From JAADDV01 sp964582875 (GTDB taxonomy: Bacteria > Aquificota > Aquificia > Aquificales > Hydrogenothermaceae), in assembly GCA_964582875.1 (NCBI GenBank), contig CAZOTZ010000078.1, positions 1-6,979 of the forward strand: a stretch of 6,979 nucleotides of DNA, read 5' to 3'. This document shows, piece by piece, positions 1 to 6,755 of the stretch. The first letter of the stretch is position 1. Each line of letters begins with the position of its first letter. A program made the position numbers and the translations under genes. A model generated the notes under the pieces. That model was not told the origin of the DNA. It did no database searches and was given only the letters and a program-made list of their open reading frames with translations.

Positions 1-3000
1 GACTGTTCTGGAACTAAAAGATAGTTTTCTGTAAGTTTTATTCCATATTCTTCAGGCTTTAAAAGCTTAAAGATTTTTTCGTTCAAGGACAGGTCTGGAC
101 AGGCTGGATATCCAGGAGAATACCTTGCTCCCTGATAATTTCTAATCTGCCAGTTTACATCCTCAAGACTTTCTCCCTCTTTTTTAGCAATGCCAAGCTC
201 TATTCTTATCTGCTTATGTACAACCTCTGCAAGGGCTTCAGCTAATTCTACACCTAAACCATGGATAAGATGGTAGTCTTTATACTTACCTTCTTTAAAA
301 AGATGATTCTCATACTGGGATAGCTTATCTCCTGCTGAAACTACAGTAAAGGCAACAACATCATGTCTATCATTGTGGAAGTAATCTGCAAGACATCTGT
401 AAGGCGGTTTTGCTGAACGGGGAAAATTCATTACAACTTCAGCTGTTCCAATTATATCTTTTAATGGTTCTTTATTTATATCTTTTTCTGATTTCCAGCC
501 TTCTGTTTCAGGAAAGACAATCAGGGAACATTCCCTATTTTCTTCTTTTTCTTCTGGAAAATCAGACCTACAGGGCCAGTATCCGTATATTATTGTTGGT
601 TGGAATATGTCTTCTTCTATGAGTAATTTTTTTAACCTTTCAAAGGTAGGAATAATTTCCTCGTTTTTCAGTTTCTCATATTCCTCTTTTGTTTTATTTC
701 CCCTTGTATACCCCCACGCTCTTTTGAACAGGGCTCCTTTATTAATCCAATCAAAGGCAAGGTTTTGTATATACCTGTAAAACTTTCTATCTTCCATATC
801 TGGATGTACCCAGACTTTTCTTCCCCAGAAAGGAGGGGTAGGAACAGGATAGTTCATATCTGGCATTTTTATTTCTGATAATGGTGGTATATGTTCTTCT
901 TTCTTTTCATGGAGTTTTTCTTCTATTTCTTCTTCTTCTCTGTCATAACCTAAGTCTGTATTAAGGGGTGATTTTTTGTCCCACTTTTCTATTCTTGTCA
1001 TAGCTTCAATTCCATCAAAAGCGTCTCTACAGTAAAAGATAGGTCCATCGTATACAGGTCTACAGTACTCATCTACAAAAGCTTTATTTAAAGCTGCTCC
1101 TCCAAGTAAAACCGGTACTTTTATTCCTCTTTTCTGCATCTCTTCCAGATTATTTTTCATCTCTAAAGTTGATTTAACTAAAAGACCACTCATACCTATA
1201 GCATCTGCTTTATGTTCTTCATAGGCTTTTAAAAACTGTTCAAGTTCAACTTTTATCCCAAGATTTATCACTTTAAAACCGTTATTTGTCAGGATAATAT
1301 CCACGAGATTTTTTCCTACATCGTGAACATCACCTTTAACTGTCCCAAGTATAAGTGTTGTTTGTTTTTCTTTTTTCTTCTTCGGGAGATACTGATTTAA
1401 ATAATCAACCGCTGCTTTCATAGCTTCTGCAGATTGTAAAACAAAAGGAAGTTGCATCTTTCCTTCACCGAACAAATCTCCTACAACTTTCATGGCATCT
1501 ATAAGGATTTCGTTTATTATCCTTTCAGGAGGAATTGTATGTCTTGCTTCTTCTACTGTTTTTATAAGCTTTTCTTTTTCCCCATCTATAAGAAGTTTTT
1601 TTATTCTTTCTTCTAAAGGAAGTTTCTGGAGCAGGTCTTCTTCTTGCTGTGTATCTCTCTGTTTAGCTTTTGAGAAATGTTCAATAAACTTAAAAAGAGG
1701 GTCTTCTCCGTTTTCCCATCTATTGAAAAGTAAGTTTTCACAGACTTTCCTATCTTCTTCTGAAATCCTATGATAGGGTATCAGATGTTTAGGGTTAACA
1801 ATAGCCATCGTAAGACCTGCTTCTACACAGTGGTGAAGGAAAACAGAGTTCAGATACTTCCGTGCTGTTGTATCAAGACCAAATGATACGTTTGATATTC
1901 CAAGGACAAAACCTACTTCTGGATGCCTTTTCTTTATCTCCTTTATTGCTTCTATTGTCTGTAATGCTGCATCTCTATACTCTTCATCCCCGGAACCTAC
2001 AGTGAATGTAAGGACATCAAAAACAAGGTCTTCTGGATTTAGCTTATGTTTTTCAGTTGCAAGTTTATACATTCTTTCAGCTACTTCAACTTTTCTTTCT
2101 TTAGTTTTAGCCATACCTTTTTCATCAATTGTAAGTAAAACAACAGCTGCTCCGTATCTTTTTGCTAACTGACATACTTTGTTAAATCTATCTTCACCAT
2201 CTTCAAGGTTTGCAGAGTTAAGTATTGGTCTTCCTCCAATTAGCTTTAATGCTGTCTCCAGTGCCTTAGGTTGTGTTGAATCTGGCATTAAAGGAATAGG
2301 GATTTTTTCATTAAACCTGCTTATAACTTCTTTCATATCTTTGATTTCATCTCTCCCAGCAAAATTAACAGATACATCTAAAGCGTGGGCTCCAGCCTTT
2401 ACCTGTTCTTGGGCGACAGATAGTATTGAGTCATAGTCTTCTTCAAGCAAAAGCTCTCTAAACTTTTTTGAACCTGTTGCGTTTGTTCTCTCTCCAACGA
2501 GGAATGGGGGTGGCTCCTGTTTTAATGGTTGTATTCCATATAAAGATGCTAATGCTCCTGGTTGTTTTCCTTTTGGAGGTTTTGGTTTTTTACCTTTTAC
2601 TTTTTCTACTAAGGCTTTTATATGGGCAGGGGTTGTCCCACAACACCCTCCTACAATTGCAACTCCGTCTATATCTAAGAACTTACTTTCTTTTTCTGCA
2701 AACTCTTCAGCTCCCATTGGATAATAGGTATGTCCTCCTCTATTCTCTGGAAGTCCGGCATTTGAATGGATAGATATTGGTTTAGGCCACACTTCTGAAA
2801 GTTTCTTTAGATGTTGCTCTATCTGGTCTGGTCCAGTTCCACAGTTAAATCCAAGGGAAAGTATATCAAAAGGCTCCATGATAACAGCAAGGGTCTGGGC
2901 GTCTGTACCTATTAACATAGTTCCAGAGAGTTCTATAGTTGCCGATACCATTACAGGTATATCTTTCCCTGCTTCCTTTGAAGCATCCTGAACAGCGTGG

Positions 3001-3506
3001 AGGGCAGCTTTTATCTGGAGAGGGTCCTGAAATGTTTCAAGTAAAAAAACATCAACACCTCCATCAATAAGCCCTTTTGCTGCTATTTTGTATCCCTGGT
3101 ACATCTCGTCATAATGTATATGACCTAATGAAGGTAGTTTTGTTCCAGGACCAAGTGAGCCAGCTACAAAACGGGGTTTGTCTGAAGTTGAATACTTATC
3201 ACAGACCTGTCTTACAAGCTGTGCTCCTGCTTTTGCAAGCTGGTAAGCTTTGTCCCCTATATCGTATTCATCAAGAACCCAAGGCAAAGCTCCAAATGTG
3301 TTGGTTTTTATAAGGTCTGCCCCTGCCTGAGCATACTTTTCATGGATTGATTTTATTATCTCAGGGGCTCCAATATTAAGTATCTCATTACATCCAACTT
3401 TTCCCTGCCATGCCTCAATGGGGATAATCATTGATTGAATCATTGTCCCCATAGCACCATCTATAACAAGGACTTTCTCTTTTATAAGCTCTTTTAAATT
3501 TTTCAT
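1..3506 (-). CDS. metH: Cobalamin-dependent methionine synthase (5-methyltetrahydrofolate-homocysteine methyltransferase), C-terminus cut by the window edge
   Basis: Cytoplasmic enzyme that moves a methyl group from methyl-tetrahydrofolate through cobalamin to homocysteine, giving methionine and tetrahydrofolate. I read the minus frame codon by codon: it is open for 1168 codons from ATG 3506 with no stop, and runs off the left edge. Domains seen in order: homocysteine/Zn barrel (about 1-300; DGAMGTMIQ near the start, Zn ligands Cys222 in FNCG and Cys288-Cys289 in GGCCGT); a Lys/Pro-rich linker (about 303-322); pterin-binding barrel (GERTNATG at 338-345); helical cap (about 610-705, FGEGKMQLP from 679); B12-binding Rossmann domain (D726-x-H728-x-x-G731, His728 being the lower axial ligand by homology; S773/L775; GG 802-803); a Glu/Lys-rich linker (about 855-869); and the AdoMet reactivation domain (PPFWG 891-895, RYSPGYP from Arg1128). 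E. coli MetH is 1227 residues, so perhaps a few dozen residues lie outside. The start is supported by a GAGG ribosome site. It is divergent from the DUF255-like gene. No frameshift is seen. Confidence 0.97.
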   Translation of the reverse strand, partial: MKNLKELIKEKVLVIDGAMGTMIQSMIIPIEAWQGKVGCNEILNIGAPEIIKSIHEKYAQAGADLIKTNTFGALPWVLDEYDIGDKAYQLAKAGAQLVRQVCDKYSTSDKPRFVAGSLGPGTKLPSLGHIHYDEMYQGYKIAAKGLIDGGVDVFLLETFQDPLQIKAALHAVQDASKEAGKDIPVMVSATIELSGTMLIGTDAQTLAVIMEPFDILSLGFNCGTGPDQIEQHLKKLSEVWPKPISIHSNAGLPENRGGHTYYPMGAEEFAEKESKFLDIDGVAIVGGCCGTTPAHIKALVEKVKGKKPKPPKGKQPGALASLYGIQPLKQEPPPFLVGERTNATGSKKFRELLLEEDYDSILSVAQEQVKAGAHALDVSVNFAGRDEIKDMKEVISRFNEKIPIPLMPDSTQPKALETALKLIGGRPILNSANLEDGEDRFNKVCQLAKRYGAAVVLLTIDEKGMAKTKERKVEVAERMYKLATEKHKLNPEDLVFDVLTFTVGSGDEEYRDAALQTIEAIKEIKKRHPEVGFVLGISNVSFGLDTTARKYLNSVFLHHCVEAGLTMAIVNPKHLIPYHRISEEDRKVCENLLFNRWENGEDPLFKFIEHFSKAKQRDTQQEEDLLQKLPLEERIKKLLIDGEKEKLIKTVEEARHTIPPERIINEILIDAMKVVGDLFGEGKMQLPFVLQSAEAMKAAVDYLNQYLPKKKKEKQTTLILGTVKGDVHDVGKNLVDIILTNNGFKVINLGIKVELEQFLKAYEEHKADAIGMSGLLVKSTLEMKNNLEEMQKRGIKVPVLLGGAALNKAFVDEYCRPVYDGPIFYCRDAFDGIEAMTRIEKWDKKSPLNTDLGYDREEEEIEEKLHEKKEEHIPPLSEIKMPDMNYPVPTPPFWGRKVWVHPDMEDRKFYRYIQNLAFDWINKGALFKRAWGYTRGNKTKEEYEKLKNEEIIPTFERLKKLLIEEDIFQPTIIYGYWPCRSDFPEEKEENRECSLIVFPETEGWKSEKDINKEPLKDIIGTAEVVMNFPRSAKPPYRCLADYFHNDRHDVVAFTVVSAGDKLSQYENHLFKEGKYKDYHLIHGLGVELAEALAEVVHKQIRIELGIAKKEGESLEDVNWQIRNYQGARYSPGYPACPDLSLNEKIFKLLKPEEYGIKLTENYLLVPEQ

Positions 3507-3510
3507 TTTG

Positions 3511-3517
3511 AACCTCT
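3511..3517 (-). promoter_or_regulatory. Ribosome binding site of metH
   Basis: On the minus strand the sequence before the metH ATG reads AAAAGAGGTTCAAA and then ATG. The GAGG core lies about six to seven bases upstream, normal spacing, and it fixes the start at 3506, where the protein begins just ahead of the conserved DGAMGT motif. Confidence 0.8.
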
Positions 3518-3529
3518 TTTTTTTCTTTA

Positions 3530-3558
3530 ATTATAGACAATGGAAGCTTTTAAATCAT
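3530..3558 (-). promoter_or_regulatory. Candidate sigma-70 type promoter for metH
   Basis: The minus strand carries a perfect TATAAT at 3535-3530, 24 bases upstream of the ATG at 3506, so the 5' leader would be very short (under about 20 bases). The matching -35 region, 16-17 bases further upstream (about 3552-3558), reads TGATTT or ATGATT and is a poor match to TTGACA. The short leader leaves no room for a riboswitch. Prediction from sequence only. Confidence 0.45.
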
Positions 3559-3576
3559 ATTAGTTAAATCAGTTTA

Positions 3577-3585
3577 TGGTATATA
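3577..3585 (+). promoter_or_regulatory. Candidate extended -10 promoter for the DUF255-like gene and hisD
   Basis: TGGTATATA matches an extended -10 (TGn followed by a TATAAT-like hexamer). An overlapping TATAAG lies at 3582-3587. No good -35 is visible 16-18 bases upstream, which fits an extended -10 promoter. Transcription would begin around 3592, leaving a leader of about 25 bases before ATG 3616. Prediction only. Confidence 0.4.
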
Positions 3586-3601
3586 AGATTTAAAAATTAT
3601 C

Positions 3602-3608
3602 AAGGAGA
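3602..3608 (+). promoter_or_regulatory. Ribosome binding site of the DUF255-like gene
   Basis: AAGGAGA lies seven bases before ATG 3616. It is a strong Shine-Dalgarno match and decides this start, which also places a short hydrophobic signal sequence at the N-terminus. Confidence 0.85.
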
Positions 3609-3615
3609 TTTTGCT

Positions 3616-5409
3616 ATGGTCAGAGTACTTCTTATGATACTTGTACTTATTAATATATCCTTAGCTTCTGAGATTAAATGGCTGTCCTTCAAAGAAGGAT
3701 TAGAAAAAGCAAAAAAAGAAAGAAAGCTAATAATTATGGATATATACGCCCAGTGGTGTCACTGGTGTAATGTTATGGAAAACACCACGTATAGAAACAA
3801 AACTGTAATAGAAAAAATAGAAGAAGATTTTATACCTGTTAGAGTTGATGCTGAAAAAGAACCAGACATTAACAAAAGGTACAATCAGGGCGGACTTCCA
3901 ACAACTGTCATTTTATCTCCAGATGGAAATATTCTTTTTGGAACAGGCAGATACATACCCCCTGAGGATATGGTTAAACTCCTCAATTTCTTTTCTTCTC
4001 TTTCTGAAAATGAGATTAAAGAGTATGAAGATAAAACAAAACTAAGGATAAAAGCTAAGCTAAAGCATTTTTCTAAAAAAACCAGAGAAAAAGAGATTAG
4101 CAGTAAGCTGATAAAAAAAACTTTTAAGGTTGTAAAAATAAGATTTGACAAAAGGTTAGGAGGTTTTTCTGGAGCACCTAAATTCCCAATAAAGGAGTTA
4201 CCTTACTTTTTAATGCTTTATACTTTATTTGACAATGATGAAATAGGAAGTTGGGTTGTAAAAACCCTTGATGGATACGCAAAACTTATTGATAAAGTAG
4301 AAGGGGGAATATTCAGGTATTCAACAACAGCTTACTGGACTTTTCCCCATTACGAAAAACTACTTAAAGACCAGGCTGACCTATCTGTTTTGTTCTTTAA
4401 TGGGTACAGTTTCACAGGAAAATCAAGATTTCTCCAGTATGCAAACTCTATAGTTAGATTTACTAAAGAAAAACTTTTAGATAAAAACAGGTTTGTTTTT
4501 TACAACTCACAAGGAGCAGACATTGTTGATGAAAATGGAACCCTTTTAATGTCTGGGGAAGAGTTTTTTACAAAAAGTAAAGAAGACAGGGAAACTATCA
4601 TATCTATACTTGGATATTCTCCAAAAATAGAAAAGAGTGTTTATTTTTCAAATAACGCTCTTATGGTAAAGGCTTTATTTTTCTCATATGCATACAACAA
4701 TTCAAGAGAAGATAGAGTTATAGCTGAAAAAGTTTTAGAAAATATAGAAAAATTAGGGTGGACAAAAAAAGGAATCAGGTATTCACCTGATATAAATAAA
4801 TACTTTCTTAACACTCAGGTTTATACTGTAGAAGCATATTTGACAGGATATCAGACCACTGGAAAAACTGTTTATTTAGAAAAAGCTGAAAGATTAATGG
4901 GTATCATTTTAGATAAATACTATTCAGAAAAAAATGGCATATTTACAGACCTCAATGATACTGGCATCAGTTTAAAACATATATCGTTTATTGATGACAT
5001 TATAAATCTGAACTACCGGGTGGCTAAGAACCTGTACAAACTTTACCTGTTTACTGGAAAAGATTTATACAAAGAAAAGGCAGACAGTGTCATAAAGAGA
5101 CTTCCTGATAAACCAAATTTAAGTGTTGCTCTTGCTTATTACCTTTATTTTAAACCTCCTGTAGTTATCCATTTCATTGGGGAAACATACCCTTACAGAG
5201 ATACCTTTACAGTTTTTCCTTTCTGGTCTTTTTCCCATTTCATAAACATTAATGACAAAAACAGGATAAAAGCTTTAGGCTACAAGATTCCAAAAGATAA
5301 AGCAGTTTTCATATGTAATACAAACATATGCTTCAAAAGGTTAAAATCAGAAGAAAACTTAAAAAGGGAAGTGTTTAGTATTTTTAAAGCTTACAAAGAG
5401 CTAAGGTAA
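3616..5409 (+). CDS. Exported thioredoxin-fold / alpha-alpha-barrel protein of the DUF255 (YyaL/SPATA20-like) type
   Basis: 597 residues; exact function unknown. Residues 1-17 look like a short signal peptide: Arg3, a hydrophobic core, then S-L-A with likely cleavage after Ala17, so the protein probably acts outside the cytoplasm. Residues about 22-125 form a thioredoxin-like domain with C48-H49-W50-C51 in YAQWCHWCNVME and the cis-Pro loop GGLPTTV (Pro95). The rest resembles the (alpha/alpha) barrel of YyaL/SPATA20: GGFSGAPKFP (182-191), RYSTTAYW, then FPHYEKLLKDQADL (243-256), matching the family's VPHFEKMLYDxA signature, and a C-terminal Cys pair C567/C572 in CNTNIC like the family's YVCxNxxC ending. 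It is shorter than the family members I recall (near 680): the N-terminal SPYLLQHAxNPVDW block is absent and the loop before RYST is shortened. A thiol redox or disulfide role is suggested by CHWC; a role on sugars is only implied by fold. hisD follows after 34 bp, probably in one operon. Family assignment good, function unassigned. Confidence 0.85.
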   Translation: MVRVLLMILVLINISLASEIKWLSFKEGLEKAKKERKLIIMDIYAQWCHWCNVMENTTYRNKTVIEKIEEDFIPVRVDAEKEPDINKRYNQGGLPTTVILSPDGNILFGTGRYIPPEDMVKLLNFFSSLSENEIKEYEDKTKLRIKAKLKHFSKKTREKEISSKLIKKTFKVVKIRFDKRLGGFSGAPKFPIKELPYFLMLYTLFDNDEIGSWVVKTLDGYAKLIDKVEGGIFRYSTTAYWTFPHYEKLLKDQADLSVLFFNGYSFTGKSRFLQYANSIVRFTKEKLLDKNRFVFYNSQGADIVDENGTLLMSGEEFFTKSKEDRETIISILGYSPKIEKSVYFSNNALMVKALFFSYAYNNSREDRVIAEKVLENIEKLGWTKKGIRYSPDINKYFLNTQVYTVEAYLTGYQTTGKTVYLEKAERLMGIILDKYYSEKNGIFTDLNDTGISLKHISFIDDIINLNYRVAKNLYKLYLFTGKDLYKEKADSVIKRLPDKPNLSVALAYYLYFKPPVVIHFIGETYPYRDTFTVFPFWSFSHFININDKNRIKALGYKIPKDKAVFICNTNICFKRLKSEENLKREVFSIFKAYKELR

Positions 5410-5432
5410 TTGTTAAAATTTTTAAAAACTTT

Positions 5433-5438
5433 AGGAGT
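5433..5438 (+). promoter_or_regulatory. Ribosome binding site of hisD
   Basis: AGGAGT lies five bases before ATG 5444 in the 34-bp gap after the upstream stop. It supports this start. The gap shows no convincing terminator or promoter, so co-transcription with the upstream gene is likely. Confidence 0.8.
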
Positions 5439-5443
5439 GGGAA

Positions 5444-6730
5444 ATGAAGATTGTAGATTTAAGGGGAAAGATATTCAAAGAAAACAAAGAACTTTTAAAT
5501 CTTGTTAGAAGAAGTGAAATGGAGGTTGAGCAGTTTGAAAGCTCAGTTAAGGAAATAATAAAAAACGTAAAAGAAAGGGGAGATGAAGCTTTAATAGAAT
5601 ACACAGAAAAGTTTGATAAAGTAAAACTATCCCCTGAAGAGATTGTTGTTCCTTTTAAAGAGTTAGAAAAAGCTTATGAAGAGATAGAAGAGGAGGTAAG
5701 GTGGGCTTTAGAAATAGCTGCAGAAAGGGTCAGAAAGTTTCATGAAGCCCAGATAGAAAAGTCCTACTTCCTTGAAGAAGAAGGTATGATTTTAGGTCAA
5801 AAAGTTATTCCTATAGAAAGGGCTGGTCTTTATGTTCCTGGAGGAAAAGCTGCGTACCCTTCAAGTGTTATTATGAATGCTATGCCTGCTGTTGTAGCTG
5901 GAGTTAAAGAAATAGTTATGTGTTCTCCTAATCCGAATAAATATACCCTTGCAGCTGCTTTTATATGTGGAGTAGAAACTGTTTACAGAATAGGTGGTGC
6001 CCAGGCAATAGCTGCAATGGCTTATGGAACAGAGACAGTTAAAAAAGTTGACAAGATAGTAGGTCCTGGGAACATATTTGTTGCCCTTGCTAAGAAAAAT
6101 GTTTACGGAGCTGTTGATATAGATTCAATTGCTGGACCTTCAGAAATACTTGTTATTGCTGACGAAACTGCTAATCCTGAATGGGTAGCTGCTGACCTTT
6201 TATCCCAGGCTGAACACGATGAACTTGCTGCGGCTATTTTAATAACAACTTCAGAAGAACTTGCAAAACAGGTAAAGGATATCCTTTATAACAGATACCT
6301 TGTTAACTTTTCCAGAGAAAGTATTGCGAGAAAATCCCTTGACACGTATGGTCATGCTTTTATAGTTGACAACCTTGAAGAAGCAGCAGAGGTTTCAAAC
6401 TTTATAGCTCCAGAACACCTTGAGATTGTTGTAAAAGAACCTTTTAGCCTTCTTGATAAAATAAAACATGCAGGGGCTATATTCTTAGGGGAGTACTCTA
6501 CTGAACCACTTGGTGATTATATTCTTGGACCGAACCATGTTCTACCTACAGGTGGTTCTGCAAGGTTTTCCTCTCCTCTCGGTGTGTATGATTTTATAAA
6601 ACGCTCTTCTGTGATTTATGTTAACAGAGAAGGATTTAGGAGAGTTGAGAAATACGCAAGAACGCTTGCAACTGCAGAAGGTCTTGAAGCCCACAGGTTA
6701 GGTGTTGAAGTAAGATTAGAAAAACAGTAA
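5444..6730 (+). CDS. hisD: Histidinol dehydrogenase
   Basis: Cytoplasmic Zn enzyme of the last step of histidine synthesis: it oxidises L-histidinol with two NAD+ to L-histidine through the aldehyde. The 428 residues equal the usual family length (E. coli HisD 434). The signature residues are present: Zn ligands Gln255 and His258 in SQAEHDE, Asp358 in GDYILGPNHVLP, and His417 near the C-terminus; the catalytic base pair Glu324-His325 in APEHLE; and His365 in PNHVLPT. These match E. coli Q259, H262, D360, H419, E326/H327 and H367 by alignment of motifs. The NAD/substrate region shows YVPGGKAAYPSSV, RIGGAQAIAAMAYGT and KIVGPGN. It lies 34 bp after the DUF255-like gene with its own ribosome site, and ends in a strong terminator. 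No other his gene is in the window, so the pathway seems dispersed here. Intact, with no odd features. Confidence 0.98.
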   Translation: MKIVDLRGKIFKENKELLNLVRRSEMEVEQFESSVKEIIKNVKERGDEALIEYTEKFDKVKLSPEEIVVPFKELEKAYEEIEEEVRWALEIAAERVRKFHEAQIEKSYFLEEEGMILGQKVIPIERAGLYVPGGKAAYPSSVIMNAMPAVVAGVKEIVMCSPNPNKYTLAAAFICGVETVYRIGGAQAIAAMAYGTETVKKVDKIVGPGNIFVALAKKNVYGAVDIDSIAGPSEILVIADETANPEWVAADLLSQAEHDELAAAILITTSEELAKQVKDILYNRYLVNFSRESIARKSLDTYGHAFIVDNLEEAAEVSNFIAPEHLEIVVKEPFSLLDKIKHAGAIFLGEYSTEPLGDYILGPNHVLPTGGSARFSSPLGVYDFIKRSSVIYVNREGFRRVEKYARTLATAEGLEAHRLGVEVRLEKQ

Positions 6731-6755
6731 AGCGCCTGTACAGGCGCTTTATTTT
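6728..6755. terminator. Bidirectional intrinsic terminator between hisD and the convergent E2 gene
   Basis: A perfect 24-base palindrome (6728-6751) has half-site TAAAGCGCCTGT. As RNA it folds into a GC-rich 10-bp stem with a GTAC loop (6738-6741). Reading rightward, a U-rich tract (TTTATTTT, 6748-6755) follows the stem. Reading leftward, CTGTTTTT follows, so it should also stop the minus-strand gene, probably less efficiently. The palindrome begins with the hisD stop codon and ends with the stop codon of the opposite gene. Confidence 0.88.

Larger units (their letters stand above)
3507..3615. other. Divergent intergenic region between metH and the DUF255-like gene
   Basis: This 109-bp, very AT-rich stretch separates two genes transcribed away from each other and must hold both promoters. 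It contains TTAAATCA twice in direct orientation (3550-3557 and 3564-3571) and the inverted form GATTTAA at 3587-3593. The copies flank or overlap the two predicted promoters and could be an operator. The heptamer TTAAATC also occurs inside coding sequence (2182-2188, 2845-2851, 5495-5501), so chance is a serious alternative. I see no cobalamin- or SAM-riboswitch structure. Confidence 0.6.

Noticed and set aside
915..938. TTC trinucleotide run as a possible microsatellite
   Set aside because: It encodes the acidic linker between the MetH B12 and reactivation domains, is short and interrupted, and keeps the frame.
410..3313. Several short plus-strand open frames of about 70-100 codons
   Set aside because: They lie antisense to the intact metH frame, give low-complexity Leu/Ser/Phe-rich translations, and lack convincing ribosome sites or recognisable motifs.
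3845..4151. Short open frames in other phases over the thioredoxin domain of the DUF255-like gene
   Set aside because: They overlap the clearly coding frame that holds CHWC and GGLPTTV, and show no family motifs.
5309..5330. Inverted CATATG...CATATG pair inside the DUF255-like gene
   Set aside because: CATATG is itself palindromic, the pair lies in conserved coding sequence (the CNTNIC segment), and there is no U-tract or regulatory context.
5410..5432. AT-rich near-palindrome (GTTAAAATTTTTAAAAAC) in the gap before hisD
   Set aside because: The stem would be all A-U and too weak to terminate transcription; it looks like ordinary AT-rich spacer.
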